NCBI GenBank assembly: GCA_948567375.1 | Contig: OX419755.1 | Location: forward strand, 62,624,944-62,688,943 | Source of the DNA: Lunularia cruciata | Lineage: Eukaryota > Streptophyta > Marchantiopsida > Lunulariales > Lunulariaceae | Direction: 5' to 3' | DNA length: 64,000 bases | Shown: one piece after another, positions 22,501 through 34,987 of the stretch | Numbering within the stretch: the first letter of the stretch is position 1 | Layout: each line of letters begins with the position of its first letter | Position numbers and translations under genes: made by a program | The notes under the pieces: generated by a model | What the model was told of the DNA's origin: nothing | Database searches by the model: none | The model's input: the letters and a program-made list of their open reading frames with translations, nothing else

Positions 22501-25500
22501 GCCCTCGCTGCTCCCCCATCAACTCCTTAGAGACGTCTGAAATGGTATATATTGCTGGCAAACCCTTTTCTTCGTTCATTCAGGTGTCTCTACTTTGCAG
22601 AGAGCCAACTTTCCACACATACAGACCTTCTTTTGGGATGGAAAAAGTGAACATTTCTTATTTAGTTATTATTTAGTTAACTTACCCTCTAATGATAGGC
22701 ACAACAACCTTGTTTGTGTTGAGTCCAACATCAAAGTCTCCTCACGAACTAAATCTCCATGAACTCTAGTTGGACCAATTTAGATCAATTCGCTATTGAA
22801 ATATTGAAAGATTATATACATTTCTTAGTCGATGTAGTTGTAGAATTCGTTGGGGTACAGCAATAATGTAGTATTGGCTTGAAAATAATGTATATGAACT
22901 GGACATGCTCTTTACAATTTTCAACGCTCTTGTATAAATTATTGTAAATCATAGACAAATCAAGCGAGTCTTTTTACAATATAGTGATCATCTCCGGTCC
23001 ATTTACAAATGTTGTCGCGAACTAATCATCCTGACAATAGTGTAGAAAAGCTTTATTAACTTCTTTAATTTTACCTTCTTAAACTCATAAATTATGATGT
23101 TATGATTAGATATAACCGCTTGTTTTCTCATAAACTGTCTTGATTTCTTGTGTAAATCTTTTTATCTAATTCCAGTCAGATTCAAAGAATCTGATATGCC
23201 TTGTATTGAATACTAAAAGAAGTTTGTAGATAAGCTTCTAGATTTTAAATCAATTAAATAGCATGTAATTTACACAAACCTATGCATTTTATATATATTA
23301 AGTAGGTTATAGCAAATATTTGTGCAAATTTTCATTCAAAAATAATAATTAAACCATATAAATGTCTGAAGAGTGCATCTCCACGATTGTCTTGCTTCAC
23401 ATATTTATTCAGTCTAGACTTAAAGCTTTCATGTCAATAAATACACTTTCTTTCCATTTATCAATGTTCTACATAATTAAGTGATTTTACATTCCTCTCT
23501 TCCGTTTGGGATTGCGCAAATGAATTCTCAAATTTGCTAATGTGATCTAATTAAATGAATAAGGTGAACAAGTACCCTTTGATAAAGTATTGTTGAAATA
23601 GAATATTAAATGCTTCAAGTATTTAGACCATCTTATTGCAGAAAATTGTAATCTGTTTACAAATTTATGAAGAATAATATATGAATATTTGATAAGTTCT
23701 ACTTCAATAAGCTTTGTAAGGTTACAATCATGCTTCAAGTAAAATCAATGTTTGAATGCATTTTAAATGTGAATAAACAAATATTACTTTGTAACCTAAT
23801 GAGTATAATATAAATGGTGAATGAATGTAATCATACATCTTACTGTTTTTTTTCTTTGTTGTATAATTTTTCACTTTGAATTTGAGTAAAAGACAACAAA
23901 GAAATCCAATTACACAATTTATTAATAAATATCAAAAATCCCAAGTTCAAAAGATGTTCTAGCTTTAATAAAATGTAACATTTACATAATGGCTTGTTTA
24001 ATATAAATATACGAACAACTGAATATATATACCTAACTATGTAAGCTTTCAAAACAAATAAGATTTATAGATAATAAAAATACAACATACAAGTTTTATT
24101 TTAACCAAAGATCTTACTAAATATACAAGATATCTTATCAAGAAGCCAAAGATTTAACACTCAACCACTTAGTTGGTGTTAAATTAGCATTACAACCAAT
24201 CATATTGTTTTAAACTTTAACAACAAACCATATGAAAGTATATTTATAAAACTAACCGACTTTATAACATTTTTATATGCTTTTTCTAATCTAAAACACT
24301 TGGAGTTCTTTAAATTAAGATTTCAAATAAGAGGTCTCTTTACCTTATACCAAGAAGATTTGGAAGTCTTGTTAATTTTAGCACATTTATCCTTACAGAC
24401 AAGCCAGAAAAACAATAATCTTGTAGGAAAGAGACAAAAGACAAAGATAATGAGGATTTAATTTATTTTTTTGAATGAGAGTTCTATTTACAAAACAATT
24501 GTAATTTATGATAAAATAATTACTTGTGCCAAGGATTCTATATTTAGAAAACTTGGATTGTAGCAAGAATTGTGAATTCTGCAACCTCAACTCTAGTAAT
24601 ACACAAAATTAAGAATTGAGTTTTGTAATCTAACCAATAATATTTAGTTCTTATTGACTCTAAGATTTTTTGAATTTAGATGATTTCCTTATTGTTTCTA
24701 TAATTGTCTAAAGTAAGTAAGATGGTTGTAAACTTAAATTCCTACTAACTCAAACTCAAACCTTTCAAATGGGCAAATTGAAGTTAAAATAGCTTTCAAA
24801 TGCACTTTTAAGAAAAGCAAACTTTGCTTAGCTTCAATTTTTGTTATTTAAATGATCAAGAGTGGAGTAAGTGATAGTTATTTTAATAAATATGGGTTAC
24901 TAGAACTCAAATTTCTTTTAATTAATACAAATAAGACATAAAATTAATATAAAAACATTGTATTAGTATATTATATTACTTTGTCTTCAACAATCTCTAT
25001 GCACTTATATTCCATAAGTATGTGTTTTATATCATAAATAGAAGGCTCTAACTTAGAATTATTATCGCTGAAATCTATTAGAATCACATATCAATATTTT
25101 CCTATAAATAAAACATGTTAACATTTTATAAATTTGAATGTCTTATTTAGTATTTTATTTTTGAATCTTCCGATTGCTATAGTAAAATCTTAAGTATATT
25201 ACACCTTGTAATCTACTCTGATTGATCTTGATTAGAAATATTTATATTGAATCTTATATTTCTTGTGTTGATAATGATATTAAAATTATAAGAGAAAGAG
25301 AGTTATACATAGGATCAACAAAGAAAATAGACTATACATTGTTTGATAAATATAGCTTAAAAATATTGAGCATACTATGAAATAAATAGTTTATTTAATT
25401 ATTAAATAAATATATTAAGATGTAAATATTATATTATATTTATGAATTAAACTTTTTTGTTATATTTAGCTAATAATATTATATTCCACAAAAGAATCAA

Positions 25501-27876
25501 TAATAATTCTAAGTTCTTATTATCTTGTTCTAGACCTTATTCAAGATCTTGTTTTGCATAAGTTTATCTTGCATATATTTATATGGAACAAAACAAAGAA
25601 TATTGGAACTTGTTACTCAGAATATGCATATAGCCATACTTAATACCAGAGACCATTTCAGATAAAGGAATTAATTAATATTTATCAGAAATTATATATA
25701 AGTTTATATTTAATAATTACATAAATAAATATTTATGATTAAGTTGGAATTTAAACTCTTTTGTGATCATTTTAAACTCTTATATGCTTCTTATTTATAA
25801 GTTACGAGCTAAATATATCTTTATAGTAGAATAATTTCCTTTGCTTATATGAGTACACTTAGCATGTACTCTTTTTGCTTTATGTTTTATTTTAGCAGAA
25901 TTTATTTTTAGATACATTTTTTCTACCTTGAAATATGCAATACTTATATGCTAATATAAATTTTCCAATAAGTTATTACGTTCATATGGTTTTTTATCAA
26001 GTATCACTAAATTCAGATGAATAGACTTACTTAAAGCTACATATGATTACCTCAGTAGTATTCATGACAGGAAGAAAGATCCTTACATCTTAGCAACCAT
26101 ACTCAAAATGTAGAAAGGTTTAGTATCTATTTCTTCTACTTTACATGCAAATAGAGGATGCGACAGTTCAATCAAGTATAGCCTATGAATGCTTAATTTA
26201 AAATACCTATTCCTATACATATAACAAAAATATGCATTATTCACAAACAATCCAACTTACCAATGGGTTATAGCAATCAAGAATAGAGTCATGGATGAAA
26301 AATAATTAGGTTAAATTAGGTTTCTAGATATGATTTTTTTACACACCACATAACTCCTTCAATACATGCACAACTTTGATTATATAGTTGGGAAAATCAG
26401 ATTTGTTGTCATACTTTTGGTGTCTTATTTTCATAAATACATCCAAGAAGGTTAAGTTATAGTATTCACCCAATATAACCATTGTAGCTTTGGATATGTT
26501 TGCATCCAAATTTATTTATCCATACAAATATTATTTTGATTAAATTTTTGTGTTTGTTTAAATTACAATTTTTTCATCAGTAATTTCTAACTCTTTATTG
26601 CTTGTACTTATAATCATGAAGAGTGAATCTTTGTTTAATTATGAGCTTTAAAGCATAAAATTTATGTATCCACAATAGATTTTCTTCTAAATATAAACAA
26701 TCTTCATATAAAAGTGCTACTACTTAGCCTTTGGATTTTGTATTTAGATATTATTTTATCTACTTGTAAAAACTCATGGAATTTTGTTTGTAGCATTTTG
26801 GTAAATAACCTATCATACATAGAAACGTACAGCTCATAATTGATCAAATGTAAAGGGATGTGTCACAATATACTCCTCTATTGTTCCTTATTTAACCTAT
26901 TTGGTAGAAAAAAATCCAAGAAGAATTCACCAAGAAGGATTCGCCAAGAAGGAACATAGTTGAAATGACAAAGAAAATCCCTAACATATAAGAAACAAAA
27001 ATCTATGGAAATCAAGAAAGTGATGTTTCAATGTGACAATGCAACTTCCATTTGAAGGTCTCTTGAAGAATCTTCCAAAGATATGTGTACTTTCATTTTG
27101 AAGGTAATATTAGTTCCCTTCTCAAGGCACACATATTCCAAAGAACTCCATTCCTTCCAAATATCTTCCCACCACTCACACTATGAAAATTAGTGTTATA
27201 AGCAAGGCACTCAATAAAGGTTTGACATCTGTGTGATATACACTCACTCAAGTTGTGCATTTTGGCTATTTGCAACACCACAATGTAATAAAACCTTCTC
27301 AAGGCATTGCATCCAAAAAATTGTAAAGAAGCTAAGGATAAAACACACCAAGTAGCCAATAATTTTTATTTTGACATTTCATCAAGGTACTAACAAGAGA
27401 GAGAGAGTAAATTTCACAAGGAAATACAAAAGTGAGGAGTAGATAAATGGTCTTTCAATTTATTCATCAATTGCTCTAACTAAGCAATAAAGCACTTGCA
27501 TGTTAGGCTTAAATAGTCAAGTGACCCAAGAGTTACAAAACTTATCAAGATCAATCAAACATCCAAGACCAAAGATAAGTAGAAGGTAATGGTTAATTAA
27601 CTACTTTTTTTGATTACTAACGGTCCTTTGGCTACATGAATGTGAGACTTAAGTGCTAATGGTTTTACATGTTCTTGCTCTATTGATTCCTCTAGTTCTA
27701 AATCCTCTATTGAAAGCTCTTATTGCTCTTATATGTCTAATAATGCTAATCATAAATTCTCCTTAATCTCTAAAAAGTTATGCTTGATCCACTCTAATTC
27801 CTTAAGCTATATTCTCAATGCTTTGATCAACCAATAAGTTACGTTAATTTCTATTGTGTATCTCGACATTTGCAAC
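22501..27876. other. AT-rich anonymous DNA without genes
   Basis: Over 5 kb of strongly AT-rich sequence with no open frame longer than about 90 codons and no readable transposon protein. The block 26,330-26,830 recurs in diverged form at 43,370-43,870 and is listed separately. I take the rest to be old repeat remains beyond recognition. Confidence 0.6.
26330..26830. repeat. Diverged dispersed repeat, copy 1
   Basis: Shared landmarks with 43,370-43,870 in the same order: atacatg(c/g)caac, (gg)aaaa(t/a)caga/tagatttgtt, gtcaagttatagtattcac, attgcttgtacttat, gaatctttgttt and actacttagcctttgg. Divergence is high and indels are frequent, so this is an old family. Its class is not determined; the opposite strand may be former Ty3 pol. 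Confidence 0.55.
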
Positions 27877-28290
27877 ACCAAAGCTAGTTTGTTTGGAAGT
27901 TAGAGTGATAGTCTTGGTAGTCAAAGTTATATTAGTAGTTGCTCAAAGATTAAGTAATGGCGGTTAGATTTTGTATTAGAGCTATTGATAACACCATAAG
28001 ATCAACCATCACTTCCACCACTTGATTCATCAATGGCTTTATTAGGGTTAGAGAGCAAAGTTGAGCAAAGGGGTATACCTTTGAAGTGCAACTCCAAAGA
28101 GCTAAATTATTTAATGTTGAGCCTTTGAGCTCTTGTTTACGGTGGACAAAGACCGGCGAGCATCACATGAAGTCTCTTAGCTAAAGTGGGTGTGGCTTGA
28201 ATGTAATTAATGCACATTGTTGGCATATCATTGAGTTGAAGATCAATTTTTAATTTGAATTGGATGTGATTTGAGTTGAGTGCAAATTGA
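27877..28290 (+). repeat. Candidate left LTR of the large ancient Ty3 element
   Basis: Starting at accaaagctagtttg the sequence parallels 39,492-39,895 over about 400 bp: caaagttatattagtagttgctcaaag, then the phrase (acaaag)(a/g)ccggc, gtgtggcttga/act, and (at)cattgagttga. An inverted third copy is at 51,791-52,115. The two direct copies bracket gag and pol remains of a Ty3 element, as LTRs should, although neither the ends nor a target duplication can be seen. Confidence 0.5.
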
Positions 28291-29091
28291 GTTCATTAGT
28301 GAAATAAGAGTCAATGAGAAATTGGTGCAATTACATTGGTGGTATCTCCAAGATTGGTAGGATCGTTGGTATCTACAATTGCAATTATTTAAAATTTTCC
28401 TTTAGTTGTGTAAATCATGGACGGATGCACTATTTGAGTTATTGTAAACTTGATAGAAGGGGTGATGGTGTATGGAGGCACAAACTAAATTTATGAGAAT
28501 TGAGTCAATTTGAGACTAGGTGTTTGATTCAAGCATAAGGAGATGAAATCAAGGTCAATTTGGTACAAATTAAGCACAAAGTGCAAAATTAGAGGTAGAT
28601 TTGGGAACCTATTTCCTTGAATTAGTGATTTGGAGATCCATATTCTCTCAATATGGGCCAAGGTGATAATTAGCAAAGGATTACAAGGTCAACCAATTAT
28701 AAAGGAGGTGCATCAGATTATCAAAGGGTGTGCAAATTTGGAGGTTGAGTTAGCAGAGGTTACCTGAATTGCCTTAGCTAGTTCTCAAGTTTGTCGAGGT
28801 TGGTAAAATTTGGCAGAGGTTCAAATTGGCAAGAAGAAAGGATTCATTTGGAAGTCAAGTTGGTGGAGTTTGCTTGGATTTTCCTCACTAATTCTTGAGT
28901 TGGTAGAGCTCGACTCAATTTGGCAAAGATTAAAATTAGCAAGAAGAAAAGACTCATTTGGCTAAATTTTGGCATTTAGAGGCTTCAAAGCAAGGCTAGC
29001 AAGCCAACTTATTGGTGTGAGACTAGCTAATTTAGTTGAGTTTTTAGTAGTTGTTTGGCAAAATCTTCCCACCGTTTAGGATTGTGCAAAA

Positions 29092-29153
29092 TAAGGTTGA
29101 ACCACAGATCTTTGGTTCCTAGACTAGTGCCTTAGCCAATCGATCCACCCTCG
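29092..29153 (-). repeat. tRNA-like head, probable SINE relic
   Basis: On the minus strand the stretch reads GGGTGGATCGATTGGCTAAG (box A region, about 29,129-29,148), then CTAGTCTAGGAACCAAAGATC, then GTGGTTCAACC (box B region, ending at 29,094). Order, spacing (about 30 bp) and wording resemble the tRNA-derived heads of plant SINEs. It is not a functional tRNA: the arms do not pair well and the T-loop is imperfect. The SINE body and tail cannot be delimited. Confidence 0.45.
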
Positions 29154-29959
29154 CTCATTGACTTAGTGACTGGTAGCTTGATATATATATTCATGTAGCT
29201 TTGGCTAAAAATAGATAATTGGACCCCATCCTTGGTGATCTTGGTATTGTAGGAGTAGATAAACACTCCTATTATGTCAAATGCCAAATGGTGAGAGAGT
29301 CAATCTGGGTTTGATTTGTGAGATGGAGTGCTATCATTTTGATTTCTTGTGATTGGATCTCCTCCATTCTATCCTTCTTGTGTATGCACCATATGTATGT
29401 GAGGTGCCTTGATATATAGAGCATTGGTGCTCTAATGTACTCTCAATAGTGAGGCTAGAGTGATGACTAGTCAAACTACTTATGTTTTTCTTTGGTGATG
29501 TAGGAAGTGATGACCTATAGACCATGAGAGTGCATGTTATGATGGTAGGTTATAGGTTGCACTTTCTTCTTATGTACTTGTCATAGTTAGAGTTACATTA
29601 GGGTGGTTTTTGGTAGTAGTACTTGGTGGTTGAAATTGCAATTTGGTGTACATCATCACTATAGATTTCTCCATGGATTTTAGAGGAGATTTTACTATAA
29701 TACACAATGGGTTTACACAAATGAGCACTTGATATCAGCCCATATCTCACGTCCCAATAAGGGAGTGTATTGATTCCAATTTGGAGTTTGATATGAGAGT
29801 TGATTTAGTTGAGAGTGTCCATGGTGTATCCACATTGTTGTTGTAGGACATGGATGAGATTTATGGGGCCTCCAAGTGCCATAAGCAATACTCTAGTAAA
29901 ATTGGTACCATTGAGTTGGATGACTTTATCAAGAAGTTTGATAGTTGATATGATTTGCA

Positions 29960-30917
29960 ATAAATATGGAACTTGAGATTGTTCGTACCCTTGATGGCAT
30001 GGAAGAGGTTGTTACAACACTTGGAAGGTCTGCTAATGGATGACCACCATGAGTTTAGAAGAGCTCACTTGGAGGAGATTGAGCTATGGAGGCAACATTT
30101 GTCTCCAAACTACATCTCCATTGTTTCAAGTATGGTTTCTAGTGGTAGATTTGCACACTCATGAGTTCTAGCTCTAGTAGCATTGGTGTATCTAATGGAA
30201 GTGCACTAGTTGGAGATGGTGCAACTAAAAGTGGAGGTACTATTGTGGGAGGTGGTGTTGTATTGGAGCTTAGCTCCATGGTAGAGTTCTTCTAGTGTTT
30301 GAGGCAAAACTACCAAGAAGTGCAGACTGACAAGTTAAGGAGCTTGTAGGAGTTATGATAGAAGGTTGGAGAGAGCCTATGCCAGGCATACACTTGATGA
30401 GATGGCTAATCAATTTCACTCAAGGAGTTGTTGTGGTCTAGGCAATCTAGTTTGGTATGAAATCTTGGACAAGGAGTTGCAATGTAAAGTATGTGATGCT
30501 ATGTTATTACATGCTACCTCACATAATTTGATGGTGATATTTAGTTTGGCTGAGCACATTGAGTTCAACATGGTGGAGGAGAGAGTGGTGATATATGGGT
30601 TTGATATAGACCTTATCCTAATTGTTACTTCTTCTAGAGTGCAATTGAATGCATCATATCATGTTGGCTTTTGAGGGTAAAGTGGATAGCCTTGATCATA
30701 TAGAGCAAGTGGAAGGCCTAGTGCAGCTAGATCCTTACTTTCATTTTTGGGTCAATAGCAACCAATGAGTAGCAATGTAGCTTGTTTGACTTGTAGTGGA
30801 CCTCACCACAAGAGAGAGTGCACTCAAGGCAATGGATATAATATCTTTGGTGCATCATAGCCAACAAAGAGATAGTGTGACCATTGTCAAAAATTTAGTC
30901 ACACTAGTGATCAATGC
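29960..30917 (+). pseudogene. Decayed Ty3-type gag with two zinc knuckles
   Basis: Broken plus-strand frames encode gag-like stretches, e.g. GLGNLVWYEILDKELQCKVC and AEHIEFNMVEERVV (30,366-30,674). At the 3' end two CCHC knuckles survive in one frame: CLTCSGPHHKREC at 30,783-30,821 (CX2CX3HX4C) and CDHCQKFSHTSDQC at 30,876-30,917 (CX2CX4HX4C). Two TAG stops lie between them. Matching pol remains lie at 36.5-38.9 kb; the gap is filled with LTRs of other families. Non-functional. Confidence 0.65.
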
Positions 30918-30950
30918 TTTGACCTTTACTTGGAGCTATGGAATGGTAGT

Positions 30951-31587
30951 GTTATACCATTAGCTAGACATATTATTATCTAGAGGTGGAAATTGGCTCA
31001 GTAATATCTTGAGGGATGTTATATATCATTTGGTGACACATCTATCTAACACTCTATCTCTTTTTATGACACATCTACCTATCTAAGTATGTTATATAGA
31101 TTTATCACCAAAAGATTTCTCTTTCAATAAAGCAAAGGCCAAAAACATTTTGAAAACTTTAGAGCCAATTTTGGAGACCTAAATGGATGAATTAGACTTT
31201 GAAAAACAAAAAATTATTCCCTTTTATTTTTCCTCTTGGAGAGAAAGGCATTGGCTTCTCTTCTCTCTATTTTTCTCATCAAAAGCTTTCCAATAGTACC
31301 TCATCCATGCTATTCTAAATCCTATAGGAAGATTCTCCAAATATTCTTTATGGTCAAACTTGTTTGACAAACCAAATAAGACAAGGATAGACATGTCACC
31401 AATCTATATAACAAATTTAAGGGTAGAACTTGATGACATATCACCAATTGATGTATCTTATCCAAGGGTGGATCTTCCTTTGATTGGATTCTCTTTGCTA
31501 TATAATAAAGATAAAGTGCTTCTTTGGGGCATCAAACTATTGAGGGATGGAGCCTTATGTTTCTCTTGGGATCTCTCATGTCCTTAA
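30951..31587 (+). repeat. Solo LTR-like repeat, family B, copy 1
   Basis: Begins TGTTATACCATTAGCTAGAC directly after the gag remnant and parallels 35,165-35,906: tagagg/atgaaa, ggatgttatac/tat, accaaaaga, then frames such as SDPRVDLPLSGF versus SYPRVDLPLIGF and KVLLWGIK/R. A third, inverted relative is at 52,660-53,100. It carries no complete coding region. The right end is uncertain. Confidence 0.55.
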
Positions 31588-32492
31588 AACATTAAAAGTA
31601 GTGTTACGTGGCATGTGGTAGAGGAGCTTTAGGTGATGGAGGACAAGGTGGTAGAAGACTCACACATATTAGGAGCACAATACCTGCTCTTGCTTCTGAT
31701 ATAGCCATAGCTACTTGGATTGAGTAGTTGGAGCATAGATTGGTTAGCATGGCCATAGCTTAGAGAAGATCAGATTCAAGTGTTGAGGCTTCCACCTCTT
31801 ATGTTGGTGATAAAGATGTCATGGACTTCATGTGTGGAGTAGCATAAGTAGATGCATCTACCATAGTGACTAGGAGTGTAATACATGCTCCAAAGACTAG
31901 AGGAGTATCAATGGAGTTGGACATATAAAGAGGAAAGGCTAATAGACAAGTCAAACTTCCCCAATCATTCACATTCTGTGAGGCACTATAAACAACATCC
32001 ATGGCCCCTAGACATCTTAGTGTAGGTGTCGTAGGTGATGATGGAGTGCATGATGGACTAGATATTAGTTAACATATACAAGTACATAAATTGAGACTAG
32101 CAAGATGTTGGGGGTGGCTCAATTGATTATGTATGTCACTTTGTTCTCAATCAGTGATATGTTTACATTGAGAATTGACTCAACTAAGGTGTTTTAGTTG
32201 GCTGCCACTCATTATGAAAGTAGGGATGATGTGGTTCTTGCTTCTAAAGTAGAAGTGGTTGATAGTGGAGCTAACTTGGTTGAAGATTATGGGATCCATT
32301 CCACAACTAATGGTTTATGGCAGACAATAATAGTTAGGTTGGAAAAGTTACTAACTAGACCTGCATTTGACCAAGCTCAGTTCACACAAGGAGTTCTTTT
32401 ATTGGAAAATTAGAGTGAGATATTTTGTTTGGTGGGACCTCAAAGGAAGGTCAATACACCACAAAGGGTTCTATTACACTTTGGTGTGTAAC

Positions 32493-32918
32493 TGTAAAAG
32501 ACCGAGATCGAGGAGAGAAATAAGAGAATGGAAAATCACATTGGGACACTTGAATGTGTGAAAACTCTGAATGCCTAGCATGAGCTTTGGCCTTGGTGTT
32601 TATAGGTAGAATAAAAGGCCCTTGAGAAGCTTCTCAAGAAGCTTCCTCAAGCTGCTTTCTTAGAGTGCAAGCCAAGTTAACTAGGAAGCTTCTCAAGAAA
32701 CTTCATTCTAGGAGCCGCCTACTTGGCGTGCAAGCTAAGCTAGTTGGAAGCTTCTATACGCTTCCTTCTAGAAGCTACTTACTTGAGGTGCAAGCTAAGC
32801 TAGCCGAGAAGCTTCCCAAGAAGCTTCATAGATACTTTCGGAATATTCTAGGCTAATTTGTCTTATGCGCTACTTTGCAAGCCCGACTAACTTTGTCGCT
32901 AAACTCTATATTGTGACA
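32493..32918 (-). repeat. Solo LTR of the young Ty3 family
   Basis: Bases from TGTAAAAGACCGAG to TATTGTGACA match the 423 bp LTRs of the full element at 54.7-60.4 kb along the whole length, with moderate divergence, including the AAGCTTCT-type arrays and a TATA-like site. There is no internal region, so it is a solo LTR (minus orientation). Five-base flanks GTAAC and CCAAC only partly agree. The four-pentamer heat-shock-like block is damaged here (cttctatacgcttc). Confidence 0.85.
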
Positions 32919-33892
32919 CCAACCCTTTCTATTAAAGAAGGCTATAGTTGTTGGCTCTTGGGCTACAAAAGGCTAATGTGAGGACATGTCCATTTTAGAT
33001 CCAAATATCTCTAGGGGGTGGTTCTACATGGTACATATCATATGGAAAGCTCATTATCTAGATTTAGCCTAGTCATCCAATTGATATCTTTATGGTGAGA
33101 GCTTATGCCATTGTGATTGTAGAAAAGTCATATGATGTGCTAGTTAGTTGAGTAAATTATACCCCATGGATTTTAGTATCAATTATTGGGAGAAGACAAC
33201 ATACTATAGTCCAGGTTTGCAATCAGGTTAGGGATAAGTATGTCATCTATTGGTGCACTTTAGTAGTGGTGATCTTGGCTCACTATAGTCAAGGATCATG
33301 GCATCAGTTCTAGTTTTCAATGGTTTTGTTTCTTGGCCTAGTGATTTATGGGAGAGGAAGACCTATGTAGACGATACTCCAATACCAAAGGAGATCACTC
33401 AAATTTGGAGTATGAGTGGGATTTTTGCATCCACCTTGGATGTTCTATTCTGGAGTTTTGAGGAGAAATTGCAATAACATGCAGATTAGATGGTGCAAAA
33501 GGCTTGGAGTGGAGCCTTTGTACCACCAAGAGACCAATGTAAGAATGAGCCTCTAGAGTTTATTTATCTTTTCATCTTTGAATATCAAAGTTATTGCTTG
33601 GTAGTATCTAACAAAGGGAGTATGCCTATTGGAGTTGTTTGATTGGATTAACATTGGACTAGTTGTAGTACTACATGTAGGTATATGGGTTTAGAGGTAC
33701 TTGTATGTGGAGAGAGATAATTGCTAGGTGAGTCTCTCTGTATCATATGACACACTTGGTATATTGATATCTTGAGTTATTATCAATGTCAATAGTCAAG
33801 GATATCAAAAGACCCTATTAATAGATATTTCCTTGTTAGGTGTGCATGATCTAAAGAGATATAGTCTCATTCAAAAATCACCAAATCATCAT

Positions 33893-33928
33893 CCATCCAG
33901 AAATCACCAAATGGTGATTTTTGGATGG
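33893..33928. repeat. Inverted repeat, 16-bp arms
   Basis: ccatccagaaatcacc (33,893-33,908), loop aaat, then ggtgatttttggatgg (33,913-33,928). The arms pair at 15 of 16 positions. A related fragment, aaaatcaccaaatcatcatccatcc, stands just to the left. Confidence 0.75.
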
Positions 33929-34987
33929 CCATGTTAAGGACATACCCATAATAGCAAGGTCAAGGTTTATAGGACCCTTGATCAAGTGAGTTCTGGGAGA
34001 TATTACATATACTACAACATTTCTAAGTTCATCAATCTATTTCTCCAACCTACATGCTGCAAAACATTTCTTTGATGGGTGATTATAGCACATGGGTAGT
34101 GGCAAGTAAGCATTAGGTCCATTTTTGGATAAGACCTATTGTGTTGTTAGATGCAACTAAAGTTGGATCACATGTCCATCACCTTCATCTTTGGTGGACA
34201 AACCTCTTATCTGGAGAGTCTTTATAACATGTCTATTATGGGATTCAATGGTTAGCCCACCTTATTGTTGATGATATTCTGGATGTTGGACACTAGTCAT
34301 AGATCAACTATGGCAATGGTGAACCTTGTTGGGTAGCCAAGAGCAACTTTACCCACACTCATGAGTTTTCCAAGCTCACATGCTTTTCAAGAAGGAAGTC
34401 TTCGACTTGTTTGGGACTCATAATTACAACAATTGGTGGAGCTCAATGCCAATGAGAGAGAGAGGACAAGAAGTCTCCATGAAGAATCAATAATTTCAAA
34501 GGCATATAGGTATCAAATGTTAGGTTAGGCTATGGACTTGAATTGTTTGACATGGATTGTGAGCCTTGGCTTGGTAGAACAACATAAGATGTGCTTGATA
34601 GGCATATTCAAACACTTGTGAGCTTTATGCCTATTAAGATGATTCAAGCACATGTTAAAGGCAATGGAATAAGTTAACATGGTATTCTTGGGACACAACT
34701 AGTGGCTACTAGTGAGATTGGTCTACTTGGGGTTCATTTAGGTGAGCATGGTCTACTTGGGATGTAGCTAGAGGACACATGGAGCTTGCATCCAAAGGAG
34801 AGGGAGTTTTTTGCTCTCAAGTTGGGGACTCTAGCAATTGAGTGCATGATATTGTTGCTCCCAAAAGCTTGGTGTAACAGCTAGTCAATGCATCTCCCAC
34901 TCCTACATCAATTTCAGAGTATACTTGGGAGCTAGACATGGGACCCAAGCTCACAAGAGTGGAAAGATGGAGAGTTTGGAGGTTCTT

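Noticed and set aside
29092-29153. Functional tRNA gene
   Set aside because: Cloverleaf arms do not pair and the T-arm is incomplete; better explained as a SINE relic.
32600-32850. AAGCTTCT arrays as CRISPR-like repeats
   Set aside because: They are palindromic blocks inside an LTR shared by all family copies; no unique spacers.
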